From a bacterium (GTDB lineage Bacteria > Zhuqueibacterota > Zhuqueibacteria > Thermofontimicrobiales > Thermofontimicrobiaceae): 11,948 nucleotides of DNA. The notes under the pieces are model-generated. The model did no database searches. It was given only the letters and a program-made list of their open reading frames with translations, and was not told where the DNA came from. Of this stretch, positions 1 through 7,833 are shown in pieces (the first letter of the stretch is position 1; each line of letters opens with the position of its first letter). The stretch is from assembly GCA_025453735.1 (NCBI GenBank), contig JALOPY010000164.1, positions 1 to 11,948 of the forward strand. The letters run 5' to 3'. Both the position numbers and the translations under genes were made by a program.

Positions 1-857
1 ATCGCCATATCTTCAAAACCTTCTTCATACGCCTTATCGTATGGAATAAATACAATTTCAGAATCCGATTTCGTCTTCTGTTTGATTTTCTTCGCTAACT
101 CTTTCATGCTGATCGATTCTTCGCTGCCGATATTGAAAATTTTTCCGACAGCTTCCTGGTGATTTGCCAGGGTAAGCATGGCGCTGACGACGTCTGTCAC
201 GTACGTGAAACAACGAACCATATTGCCATCGTTGTACACGGTGAGCGGCTCTCCTTTCAAAGCCTGGGTAACCAATCGCGGGATAACCATTCCATAACGC
301 CCGGTTTGTCGTGGACCTACTGTATTGAATAATCGAACAATGACAACTTCCAGCTTCGTCTCTTTGTGATAAGCCAGCGCCAGAAACTCATCGATTGCTT
401 TGGAACACGAATAGCTCCAGCGATTTTTTGTGGTCGGGCCTAATACCCGATCGTCGCTTTCATTAAATGGGACTTTTTCACTCTTGCCATAAATTTCAGA
501 GGTTGACGTGATGACGACTTTCTTGAGATAGCGATTTGCCAGCTTCAAAACAGTATCTGTTCCTAAGATATTGGTCTGGATAACTTGAACCGGCTTATTC
601 ACAATCAATTCTACACCAACAGCCGCGGCGAGATGATAGATAATATCGCACTCACTAACTAAACGATCCATCACAGTTTCATTCAAAATAGTTTCAAATG
701 CTATGCTAAACCTTGGGCTCGACATTAAATGATCCACATTCTCCAATTTGCCAGTAGATAAGTTATCGATAACCGAAACAATTTCGCCCCGACGCAACAA
801 TTCATCAGCCAAATGAGATCCAATAAAACCAGCACCACCTGTTATTAACGCTTTCAT
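1..857 (-). CDS. NAD-dependent sugar-nucleotide epimerase/dehydratase (extended SDR), C-terminus cut by window edge
   Basis: The frame is open from the ATG at 857 to the left edge, giving 285 visible residues without a stop. It is an extended short-chain dehydrogenase/reductase that would act on a nucleotide sugar in the cytoplasm. Seen: the Rossmann motif TGGAGFIG (residues 6-13), D31 after the second strand (NAD-type ribose binding), HLAA at 75-78, the catalytic strand TSTSEIYG (117-124) and the catalytic pair YSCSK (Y149, K153), then NTVGPRQTGRYG and the FNIGS substrate-side motif near 241-245. These motifs resemble UDP-glucose 4-epimerase, UDP-glucuronate decarboxylase and GDP-mannose dehydratase relatives; the exact sugar cannot be told. 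The start is supported by AAGGAG at 864-869, six bases upstream. It is the last gene visible in the operon, 38 bp after the C25 protein, and probably supplies a sugar donor to the upstream glycosyltransferases. Confidence 0.93.
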   Translation of the reverse strand, partial: MKALITGGAGFIGSHLADELLRRGEIVSVIDNLSTGKLENVDHLMSSPRFSIAFETILNETVMDRLVSECDIIYHLAAAVGVELIVNKPVQVIQTNILGTDTVLKLANRYLKKVVITSTSEIYGKSEKVPFNESDDRVLGPTTKNRWSYSCSKAIDEFLALAYHKETKLEVVIVRLFNTVGPRQTGRYGMVIPRLVTQALKGEPLTVYNDGNMVRCFTYVTDVVSAMLTLANHQEAVGKIFNIGSEESISMKELAKKIKQKTKSDSEIVFIPYDKAYEEGFEDMA

Positions 858-863
858 ACATCG

Positions 864-869
864 CTCCTT
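864..869 (-). promoter_or_regulatory. Shine-Dalgarno site of the epimerase gene
   Basis: AAGGAG on the minus strand, six bases before the ATG at 857. It fixes the start. The distal half of the site could pair within a small hairpin (867-879, CTTCG stem with a three-base loop), which might modestly affect initiation; that part is inference. Confidence 0.7.
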
Positions 870-895
870 CGCTTCGAAGTTCAAATTAAATTTTG

Positions 896-3800
896 CTATT
901 TTATTATAACCAATTTATCAATTTTTTCGACCTGATTTGTTCCCGCCCGCGCGATAATTTTATATAAGTAAACTCCATTGGCAGGAATATCCAGATCCTG
1001 ATCCAAACCATTCCAATAAATTCGGTGAAATCCTGCTTCATAATTATGATTCTCAATCGTTCGAATCAGTCGCCCAGCAACAGTGAAAATTTTAATCGTC
1101 ACCTTATCGGCTGGTTGTGTCAATTGAAATGTAAATTCTGTATCATTCTGAAACGGGTTGGGATAATTAAGTACATTGAGCAGTTTGAAATCACTCACCA
1201 CCTGAAAAAAATTCCGATGGTACGCCACATTGTTTCGGTAATCTCTTACAATAACTTCAAGCGAATGATCGCCATCGAAAAGCTGCGGGGTAAATTTGAG
1301 CCTGGCTCTTAGTTTTGGATCTTCGGATTTGTTCAACGGCAAGAGGTGCAGCACATTTTCATTCCCGGAAAAAGAAATCCGATCATTGTCAAGAAACAGG
1401 TTGACCTGCGTTGTATCGCTTGTGCCAGACAGGATGCTATTATCGAAAACGTCAATTAAAATAACCGGTTGTTTTGATACAAAATCTTCCATCACAATGC
1501 TTTTTCCATCATACGTAACGCTAATGCGCGGCTTCATTGTATCCGATAAAACAACAACTTGCCGGGAAAAATAGTTATTCCCTTCTGTTAATTCGTTCAC
1601 CTGGTCCTCAGGATCGATCTCAATGAACAACTGGCTGTTACCGATTCTTCCGATTCCATCCCAGGATTGATTGAGAATTTTGAAGCTATCCACAGCAATC
1701 CGGGTTAATAATTTATCCTCAAAAAGCCGAACTTTTCCGCTGTCTGGCGTACCCAATCCAAACCGAAGTTTCACACTATCAGCAAGAACCATACCAGTAT
1801 TAAAAATTTTAATTTCCATTTTTAGCTCATTGCCTTCCATCAACGAGTCGGCATTGAACGTGACGACCTGGTTGCTGATCGCCGGATCAGCGACTGGTTC
1901 ATAAGAGGTTGTCCACTCTTTTAGAAGGGGCGTATCCAATCCATCGTCATCGGATAGGTTTGCTTTGAACTTCAAGAGCGGGTAGTGCCTGGCATCAATC
2001 GAGTTCAACTGTTCTTGAAGATTATTAAAAAGATTTGCTTTAAGCGTATCCCAGGATGATGTTTTTTTATTATATCCAATAAGATCCATTGTTATAGTGC
2101 TACCCGACCCGGAACGATCATCTATCCAGGAGAGGTAATTCCATCCATTCGATGGACCAATCGGTGGGGAGACAATCGTACCTTTCGTAGGATAGTTGAC
2201 CAGCGTATCTTCTAAAACAGCAACGCCCTGTCCCTGGGGCGAAAAGCGCTCCAGAACTGTTCCAACCTGCGCGCCTTTTTTCCCGACTATCGCCCAGGAA
2301 TCGCGAAATTTGACATTGCGGCAATACTGACTTCCGATACTTTCTAATGACTGGTACGCCGCTTCGTTCATATTGAAGCTGCCATCATCTTTGATCGCTG
2401 CCAGAACATAAGTCCCGTTTTTCTGTGATGCAATAAAATTTGCCATCGCATTCGCTTCATCCTGCGAAAGCCAGGTATCGAAACTTCGCTGCGTCAACAC
2501 CTGTCCAGTTGACGGAGAAACAACGACGAGATTATGCCCCCGGTGTTGCTCGACAACGGATACTGAATTGATTGCAATTCGGGCAAAATTTCCATCTGTG
2601 TATCCTGCGGACTCAACGAGCATCGCGTAGGATCGGGAAATTAGCTGTCCGCCCGACTCAGATATTTTTGTATTTTTAAAATGATTTTGGCGCAATTGAT
2701 TTGGATGTTTTTGCATCCAGGTGACATTTTCGCTTTCGGATTTGGTGGTGAACGATGCCATCACCCAATTGCCAGTTTCAACTCCTTCAATGACACGACA
2801 GCGCCAGAAATAAGTTTGTTGATCCAACAGCTCAGGTGCACTCCATCTCGTCACAATGATTCCCTCAGTAATCTGAGGTGAGGTAATTCGCATGGGGCTA
2901 TTGAATGCAATCGATGTATCCAGCTCAAATTGAAAATACCGTTGGATCTTTTCTGACGGTGCAATAGCCGGATTATTGACTTGCAAAACGATTCCCTGCG
3001 GCGCAATAACCTGAAAATCGACCGGCTTAGAAATCGATATTTTTGAAGAATAAACATAAGTCGAATAGCTGTGACTGTTGTTATTTTCATCCACTTCATC
3101 GATGTGATTTTTCGGATCCAATACGACATGTATGGCATGCTGCCCTGCCTGGTTAACGATTTTCCATGGGACTATCAAAGAATCACTGTATCCCATTAGC
3201 GGAGCAATGGACAATGTGGCAATGTGAATGAACTCATTATTCCAATTATCGCTGACTTCGACCTGAAAGCTATCCCTTGTTGCCAGTCCCCAATTTTGCA
3301 GCTTAATTTTGATCGTCACAATGGAATCCGCTTCTGAGGCTGCCACGGGCGAAAAAGTGACATCCTGCGGACCGATTGTCAAATCAGGTTGCTTTGGCAA
3401 TGCCAGATCGATAACAGGATCGCCAAGCAGGGTATATTGATTGATCGTATTTATATTGTAAATTCCGCCGCCATATCCTTCCCAGAGCTTGAGCTTTGCA
3501 TAAGTTGTCGCCGGTCCCAGCGTATGCATCGTGTCCACCATGGTTCCCTTGAAAATATTTTTCAAGAGCACATTATCCTGAAAAACATATCCCCAGCCGG
3601 TGGTGCCCCAGAACGCAATGGCGCCTTTGCGATCGGCGAGGAGAAAATGTTCTCCAAAACTATCCAGCTCTGGATTGGCAAACCGTCCGGTGTGACACGT
3701 CATGCTCGTAATGAACGGATACTTGTTTTCGTTGCTAAGCTCTTCAATGTCGGGGTGACTGAACATCAAATCCCAGGTCCGGCTCCCTGCGTGTCCTACG

Positions 3801-5974
3801 AAGTTCACCCATAGCAGTCCCTTATTCATTGCTGCCAGGACTTCTGGTTTTTTTTCACCTTCAAAATAACCTTCGGTCGTTTTATTAATCTGCAATGCAC
3901 GACAACTGGCAGGCGGCGGCAACACATAATTTTGAATTAAATAATTTGATTGATTCATAAACATTCGATGCTCAGTTGCATCGAAACCGCCGGTTATAAA
4001 TAATAAGTCCTTCTTCCAGCTTTCTGATGGGGTATTCTCGTAAGCGATGATTTTATTGATAACGATCCCGGCTTGTTCAACAGTTTCAACCGGAATCCTT
4101 CCCACAAACATTTCGGGCAAAAAGTCGTCAGCGCCATCAAAACAGACATACCAGTTGTCACTCACAGGATTGCCATAAGAAGGCACGTAATTTTCTTTGC
4201 TGGCTGGACTGAGATTCTTTTTAAAATCCCAACTTGCGTCACCAAAAAATATCACATAGCTGGGCGCAGGAGACTGCCAGGAAAAATATGTATATTCTAA
4301 AAATTCTTTAATCGCAGCCGGATTCAAAATTCCATAATTAAATTCATCATAGATTTCTGCGACGTCAATAACGCTCACTCTTAGATTGTTCCGTGATTCA
4401 TGAAATTTGCCAAGCTCGTGTGCGTGATCTAAAAATTTCTGATGAGAAATGATAATTAGATCAGCACCTTTTTGGGTGGATTTCAGATTGGCAAACGTGT
4501 CGAGCGCTGCAGCTTTGGGAGACATTTTTCCATTGTTTGATACTGCGAAATAACTTTGTTCCGAATGCATCGAATCATTAAAAGTCAGATAATAATTGTT
4601 TTCCGTTCCAGGAAAAATCAAGGTATCCTGAACAACTGCAATCCCGGTCCCTTTTACAGTCAGCATTTCAACTGCTTCTCCGAGTTGCGCTCCCGCTCTG
4701 CCGATCATTGCCCAGGAATCTCTCGCGCCAGCGTTCCGGGTCAATCTGCTGCCAAGTGACTCCAGCGCCTTATAGGCATTCTCGGTCATCTTGGCGCTGC
4801 CTTCGTCGCGAATCGCAGCCAGCACAATTCTTCCATCGGGCAGGTTCTGAATATAATTTGCCATCTTATCCGCGTCCGTGCTCGAAGCATACGTATCAAA
4901 ATATTGGATGTCCAGCACAGCGCCAGTGGTCTCGTCAACAACTGCCAAATTGTGTCCCCGCCTGCCGGCTGAAATTATAGGTTCGGAATCAACAAATAGC
5001 TTTGCGTAATTGCCATCATTGAATCCAGCCGAAACAGCTTTCAGCATCACACGTTTCCCGGCGTTGACGACAGCGCTTTCAATTAGAGAATGATTGGTCA
5101 AATTAAATAACTGGATGTTTGGATCGGTAAAGCCCCAAATTGTTGCCTCAATCGATTTGCCATTATTTTCAGGCAATCGAAATTCCAGCTTGTCATTCAT
5201 CGCGGTGAGCTGCCTGGGGTAATCGAGCTCGACCCAGTCCAGATAAAATTGGTCCAATTGAGCGCCAGTATCGCCTATCGATTTGATAACCAGTTTGTTT
5301 TCGCCATTGTCAATTTTTGGAGCGGCTGCTTCAAACAGGTAATCCACCACACCATTGAAGTAAAAATCGCCAAGCAAAACATCGTTGAGCATAATTTGCA
5401 CATGATGATTCGGTGTAATTGGATCGACAGTTGTCCCCCGCAATTTGACTTTGATTTGACCAGGCGTTACATTTCCCGAAAAAAAAGTTATTGGAATCTG
5501 GATCGTTTCGCTTTCGCCAGGATAAAAAAAACGCCAGATCCACCCTTCGCCTGCAACCAATTCGGTGTCGTGAATCTGGTAATCGCTGAAGCCATGATAG
5601 TAAATTCTATCCTGTTCTAAATGAACGCTCTCAATATAATCATGAATCACAGTCTGGCTGTCCGAATTGCTTTCTCTGTAATGATAACGTAATCCTGGTT
5701 CGCCATTCCAGGTTAGCCAGTAAACATTCGTGTCCGTGTAAGGATCAAAACCAGTGTTGTCCGAAGCATTTTTTTGTCCAAAATATTCGATGTGGTCATC
5801 GGCGTCAAAGCGACCGTCATCCTGACCTTGAACGTTGAGGGGGACTTCCTGCCCTTTATTATAAATTTTCAATGTCGCAGGATCAACAAGGGTTAAGTTC
5901 AAGGCGATAGATTCCTGGCTGATCAACGAATAGTTTGAAATAGGGTGCATTTGAATTGTGCCATATTGCCACAT
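896..5974 (-). CDS. C25 (gingipain/PorU-like) peptidase with two ILEI domains, CARDB repeats and T9SS sorting domain; main part of a frame-disrupted gene
   Basis: The open frame has 1692 codons. Approximate order: a gingipain-type N-terminal region (residues 30-300, DPATLKIYNKGQEVPL at 31-46), ILEI/FAM3-like domain 1 (316-452), C25 peptidase domain (503-860) with catalytic His728 in NFVGHAG and Cys760 in TCHTGRF, CARDB (862-970), a fibronectin III-like domain (975-1077), ILEI-like domain 2 (1123-1258), a beta-sandwich (about 1265-1358), CARDB (1361-1475), an Ig-like stretch (1480-1590), and a C-terminal T9SS type A / FlgD-like sorting domain (1597-1692). It would be a cell-surface or secreted cysteine peptidase. 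The ATG at 5974 has no Shine-Dalgarno site, the first 20 or so residues match nothing expected, and there is no signal peptide. The missing signal and propeptide lie in the overlapping upstream frame. I therefore read this as the bulk of one gene of about 1,940 codons broken near 5885-5900. The true function could be adhesin, protease or sortase. Confidence 0.88.
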   Translation of the reverse strand: MWQYGTIQMHPISNYSLISQESIALNLTLVDPATLKIYNKGQEVPLNVQGQDDGRFDADDHIEYFGQKNASDNTGFDPYTDTNVYWLTWNGEPGLRYHYRESNSDSQTVIHDYIESVHLEQDRIYYHGFSDYQIHDTELVAGEGWIWRFFYPGESETIQIPITFFSGNVTPGQIKVKLRGTTVDPITPNHHVQIMLNDVLLGDFYFNGVVDYLFEAAAPKIDNGENKLVIKSIGDTGAQLDQFYLDWVELDYPRQLTAMNDKLEFRLPENNGKSIEATIWGFTDPNIQLFNLTNHSLIESAVVNAGKRVMLKAVSAGFNDGNYAKLFVDSEPIISAGRRGHNLAVVDETTGAVLDIQYFDTYASSTDADKMANYIQNLPDGRIVLAAIRDEGSAKMTENAYKALESLGSRLTRNAGARDSWAMIGRAGAQLGEAVEMLTVKGTGIAVVQDTLIFPGTENNYYLTFNDSMHSEQSYFAVSNNGKMSPKAAALDTFANLKSTQKGADLIIISHQKFLDHAHELGKFHESRNNLRVSVIDVAEIYDEFNYGILNPAAIKEFLEYTYFSWQSPAPSYVIFFGDASWDFKKNLSPASKENYVPSYGNPVSDNWYVCFDGADDFLPEMFVGRIPVETVEQAGIVINKIIAYENTPSESWKKDLLFITGGFDATEHRMFMNQSNYLIQNYVLPPPASCRALQINKTTEGYFEGEKKPEVLAAMNKGLLWVNFVGHAGSRTWDLMFSHPDIEELSNENKYPFITSMTCHTGRFANPELDSFGEHFLLADRKGAIAFWGTTGWGYVFQDNVLLKNIFKGTMVDTMHTLGPATTYAKLKLWEGYGGGIYNINTINQYTLLGDPVIDLALPKQPDLTIGPQDVTFSPVAASEADSIVTIKIKLQNWGLATRDSFQVEVSDNWNNEFIHIATLSIAPLMGYSDSLIVPWKIVNQAGQHAIHVVLDPKNHIDEVDENNNSHSYSTYVYSSKISISKPVDFQVIAPQGIVLQVNNPAIAPSEKIQRYFQFELDTSIAFNSPMRITSPQITEGIIVTRWSAPELLDQQTYFWRCRVIEGVETGNWVMASFTTKSESENVTWMQKHPNQLRQNHFKNTKISESGGQLISRSYAMLVESAGYTDGNFARIAINSVSVVEQHRGHNLVVVSPSTGQVLTQRSFDTWLSQDEANAMANFIASQKNGTYVLAAIKDDGSFNMNEAAYQSLESIGSQYCRNVKFRDSWAIVGKKGAQVGTVLERFSPQGQGVAVLEDTLVNYPTKGTIVSPPIGPSNGWNYLSWIDDRSGSGSTITMDLIGYNKKTSSWDTLKANLFNNLQEQLNSIDARHYPLLKFKANLSDDDGLDTPLLKEWTTSYEPVADPAISNQVVTFNADSLMEGNELKMEIKIFNTGMVLADSVKLRFGLGTPDSGKVRLFEDKLLTRIAVDSFKILNQSWDGIGRIGNSQLFIEIDPEDQVNELTEGNNYFSRQVVVLSDTMKPRISVTYDGKSIVMEDFVSKQPVILIDVFDNSILSGTSDTTQVNLFLDNDRISFSGNENVLHLLPLNKSEDPKLRARLKFTPQLFDGDHSLEVIVRDYRNNVAYHRNFFQVVSDFKLLNVLNYPNPFQNDTEFTFQLTQPADKVTIKIFTVAGRLIRTIENHNYEAGFHRIYWNGLDQDLDIPANGVYLYKIIARAGTNQVEKIDKLVIIK
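899..1186 (-). other. T9SS type A / FlgD-like C-terminal sorting domain
   Basis: Residues 1597-1692 of the large C25 protein. It begins KLLNVLNYPNPF, contains the strand pattern VTIKIFTVAGRLIRTI and the late motif NGVYLYKI, and ends in a lysine-bearing hydrophobic strand (KLVIIK). In FCB-group bacteria such domains direct proteins across the outer membrane by the type IX system and are often removed by PorU. The same fold is used by FlgD Ig-like domains, so family assignment between the two is soft. Confidence 0.82.
2201..2608 (-). other. ILEI/FAM3-like domain, copy 2
   Basis: Residues 1123-1258 of the C25 protein. Conserved points shared with copy 1 are AGxxDGN, RGHNL, TGxVL, FDT, MANxI, VLAAIxDxGS, AYxxLESxGS, RDSWAxxG, GAQxG and DTL. 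By eye about 40-45 percent of positions are identical between the copies. The pattern (a hydrophobic strand with RGHNLVVV, FDT, then VLAAIKDxGS and RDSWAxVG) matches the interleukin-like EMT inducer / FAM3 domain family, which also includes the stem domain of human POMGnT1. A carbohydrate-binding role is an inference from that relative. Confidence 0.75.
3395..4468 (-). other. Gingipain-type C25 peptidase domain with intact His/Cys dyad
   Basis: Residues 503-860 of the large protein. It begins with GADLIIISHQKF, carries YVIFFGDASWDF, FVGRIPVETVEQA and the catalytic elements NFVGHAG (His728, codon 3791-3793) and MTCHTGRFANP (Cys760, codon 3695-3697), and ends with QYTLLGDPVIDLALP. The 32-residue spacing between His and Cys agrees with gingipains and PorU, so the catalytic site appears complete. 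Specificity (Arg, Lys or sortase-like) cannot be read from the sequence. Confidence 0.9.
4619..5029 (-). other. ILEI/FAM3-like domain, copy 1
   Basis: Residues 316-452 of the C25 protein, immediately before the peptidase domain. It contains GFNDGNYAKLFVD, RRGHNLAVVD, FDTYASSTDADKMANYI, GRIVLAAIRDEGS, ARDSWAMIG and GIAVVQDTL. It is clearly homologous to the copy at 2201-2608 and to the ILEI/FAM3 family. The role is unknown in bacteria; binding of glycans or other surface ligands is plausible. Confidence 0.75.
5883..5974 (-). other. Frame disruption joining the two halves of the C25 protein gene
   Basis: Two minus-strand frames overlap here. The upstream frame carries the family signature YFKLFVDQPGIYRLELN and then stops (TGA at 5883-5885). 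The downstream frame only becomes family-like at LTLVDPATLKIYNKGQEVPL (from about 5900). In related C25 proteins these two signatures belong to one continuous segment and are usually separated by several more residues than can be fitted here. This suggests a small deletion or an insertion/deletion with a net one-base frame change. The downstream frame has a TAA (5978-5980) two codons before its ATG, so the shift must lie between that TAA and the TGA. No homopolymer or obvious slippery heptamer is present, so neither a simple homopolymer sequencing error nor programmed frameshifting is evident. Confidence 0.75.
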
Positions 5975-6710
5975 TATTTAGCGAGCCGGATTGGTGCATT
6001 TCAGCCTGGCGCCAGTGTTTGACGGACTGATAATTTGGAATAACTTTTTGAAGGATCTTTTCATAAGGATTGGATTTACCAATCGAATGGGAATCGTCTG
6101 CTTGCGATTTGATTTGTTGCTCATGATTGAAATAGAGAGCAACTTTCAACTCCTCGATTTTTACTAATTCACTTGTTGCAGGATTATATTGGATGGGATG
6201 GATTTCCACGCGCGCGATGGCTTGCCCTCGAGCCTTAGCGATGTCTTTGATCTCAACAATTTTGCTGGGAAAGTAGTTGTTTTGGGAGTAAAAAATTTTG
6301 TCTGCAGCAAAACTTTCTTCAAGGAATGGACCCTGTTCATTTTGTTGCAGGGTGTAATGTGGCGCTGGCAGAATGTTTTTTGATCCGATGGGAGATGTCT
6401 GGAGTTCTAAAATTTTAATTTCTGGCAAGGCTTCATCAGGGATAGCGATCAAAATTCCTTGAGCCGGAAGAAATGGTTTGCCAGGTTCTAATAACGATCC
6501 ATAGCCTGAGATTCCTGGTATTTCATACCTAGCGCCATCAATATCTTTATCTTCAAAAAAAATCTCATACGGTTTTAATTTGAAAATAAATTTTGAAGCA
6601 TCATTTTCAAGAATTTCGATGACCGAATCATCTGAGCCAAAAATTGGTCTGGTAAAGAGCGTCAAAATAGCAAAGGTGAACACAAATTTTTTAAAATAGC
6701 GATGGCTCAT
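5883..6710 (-). CDS. Signal peptide plus gingipain propeptide region: N-terminal fragment of the C25 protein
   Basis: This open frame of 275 codons begins with a secretion signal: basic start (HRYFKK), hydrophobic core FVFTFAILTLF and likely cleavage near residue 25 (PIFG/SDD). Residues 27-200 resemble the C25 propeptide domain, including EPGKPFLPAQ followed by a run ending IPDEA, and later a strand-rich segment with IARVEIHPIQYN. Residues 255-272 (PYFKLFVDQPGIYRLELN) match the segment that normally continues into the body of gingipain/PorU-like proteins. The frame then stops abruptly at TGA, while the following frame carries the expected continuation. It is best read as the 5' part of the gene continued at 896-5974. 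Read alone it would yield an exported propeptide without a peptidase. The start has only a distant GAAGGG upstream; the gene follows the WecA-like gene by 56 bp. Confidence 0.85.
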   Translation of the reverse strand: MSHRYFKKFVFTFAILTLFTRPIFGSDDSVIEILENDASKFIFKLKPYEIFFEDKDIDGARYEIPGISGYGSLLEPGKPFLPAQGILIAIPDEALPEIKILELQTSPIGSKNILPAPHYTLQQNEQGPFLEESFAADKIFYSQNNYFPSKIVEIKDIAKARGQAIARVEIHPIQYNPATSELVKIEELKVALYFNHEQQIKSQADDSHSIGKSNPYEKILQKVIPNYQSVKHWRQAEMHQSGSLNNVAIWHNSNAPYFKLFVDQPGIYRLELNPC

Positions 6711-6766
6711 CTATATTAACTTTATAACCCTTCAAAGCTAATGCTGGAAAATGGGATGCTGTAACA

Positions 6767-7822
6767 TCACCGGCTTGAATTCTGGAACATGAAATATTTT
6801 GTGAATCCCAATTTTCTCAAGCCGAAAATAGCTATTCCCAATAATGGTAGTATCAACAGCATGCTGTACCTGTCATTTACGATATAGATTACAATTGCTA
6901 CAGCACCCCAGGAATAACTGATCGCATTTAACAGCAGTACCGCATTTTTGTGACTGATACCTAATTGTAATAATCTGTGATGAATATGTTCCTTATCCGG
7001 TTGGAAAAAATGTTCGCCTTTTCTGAAACGACGCAGCATCGCCAGAAACGTGTCCAGAATGGGAATACCTAAAACGACCATTGGAATATAGATCGCAACG
7101 CCAGAAGCATCTCTGAATGTCCCATTAATGGAAAAGCAGGCTAACAGAAATCCGATTAACAAACTGCCCGAATCGCCGAGAAAGATTTTCGCAGGATTGA
7201 AATTATAGATCAAAAATCCACCAATGGCTCCTGCCAAAATTGCAGCGGGAAACGCTGATCCCAGGTTGCCGAACCATAACGAGATGAAAAGCATGATACA
7301 AGCAGCGCCGAAACTAATTCCTGCAGCCAGCCCATCCAGTCCATCGATGAGGTTAATGGCATTGGTTATCCCCACGATCCATAATAATGTAAACGGGTAA
7401 CTGAACAGGCCTAAAGAAAATGGCTCGCCGAACGGGTTTACAACCGCGGTAATTCTGTAACCAAAAATAATTACCAGTAGCGCAGAGATTAATTGCACAG
7501 CAAGCTTCTGGCGCCAACTGGCGCCCTTGATGTCATCAAAAATACCGAGCAGAAGAATTAGGCTTGCGCCAAGCGAGAACACGATAGCTTCTCTTCGAAG
7601 CGCTGCAAATTTTCCGTCGGAAAATATCATCATCAAAACGATGCCAGCCAAAAAGGCTGCAAATACTGCAATCCCTCCCAATCGCGGCATAATGCCTTTG
7701 TGAATCGTCCGGCAATTCTCGCACGCGACCGCGCCAAATTTGAATGCTAATTTTCTTACATAAGGTGTCAGCGCAATAGAAACAGAAAACGCCAGTAAGA
7801 ACGTGCCAAGAAGTAAGATCAT
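6767..7822 (-). CDS. WecA/TagO-like polyprenyl-phosphate sugar-1-phosphate transferase (MraY family)
   Basis: This 351-residue membrane protein has about ten or eleven hydrophobic segments. It would transfer a sugar-1-phosphate (in the family typically GlcNAc-1-P from UDP-GlcNAc) to undecaprenyl phosphate on the cytoplasmic face of the inner membrane, the first step of lipid-linked glycan synthesis. Seen in order: HKGIMPRLGG (41-50), the Mg-binding Asp pair in FDD (D96, D97), the NAINLIDGLDGLA motif (154-166), FLGDSGS (214-220) and the sugar-recognition loop HIHHRL (279-284). HIHHRL and the length favour the WecA/TagO/TuaA branch over MraY proper, which makes lipid I. The start is fixed by AGGAG at 7829-7833. 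It lies 80 bp after a GT4 gene and before the C25 gene, and likely initiates the glycan extended by the glycosyltransferases upstream. Confidence 0.93.
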   Translation of the reverse strand: MILLLGTFLLAFSVSIALTPYVRKLAFKFGAVACENCRTIHKGIMPRLGGIAVFAAFLAGIVLMMIFSDGKFAALRREAIVFSLGASLILLLGIFDDIKGASWRQKLAVQLISALLVIIFGYRITAVVNPFGEPFSLGLFSYPFTLLWIVGITNAINLIDGLDGLAAGISFGAACIMLFISLWFGNLGSAFPAAILAGAIGGFLIYNFNPAKIFLGDSGSLLIGFLLACFSINGTFRDASGVAIYIPMVVLGIPILDTFLAMLRRFRKGEHFFQPDKEHIHHRLLQLGISHKNAVLLLNAISYSWGAVAIVIYIVNDRYSMLLILPLLGIAIFGLRKLGFTKYFMFQNSSR

Positions 7823-7828
7823 GCTCTG

Positions 7829-7833
7829 CTCCT
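7829..7833 (-). promoter_or_regulatory. Shine-Dalgarno site of the WecA-like gene
   Basis: AGGAG on the minus strand with a six-base spacer to the ATG at 7822. This is one of the clearest ribosome binding sites in the window and supports that start. Confidence 0.7.

Noticed and set aside
2118..3138. Minus-strand frames inside the C25 gene (2118-2324, 2851-3138)
   Set aside because: They are shadow frames of the C25 coding sequence with no family resemblance and no start signals.
1025..4300. Several plus-strand open frames of 66-141 codons within the C25 gene, the longest at 3389-3814
   Set aside because: They lie opposite a coherent long coding frame with recognisable domains, show low-complexity unlikely protein composition, and lack ribosome binding sites.
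5883..5900. Programmed +1 ribosomal frameshift at the C25 frame junction
   Set aside because: No known +1 slippery context (such as CTT-TGA) is present, and the residues missing between the two family signatures suggest an indel instead.
5881..5927. Direct repeat GTTGATC at 5921-5927 and 5881-5887 on the coding strand, near the frame break
   Set aside because: Only seven bases match. A deletion between direct repeats would leave one copy, not two, and the flanks show no duplicated segment, so it does not explain the frame change.
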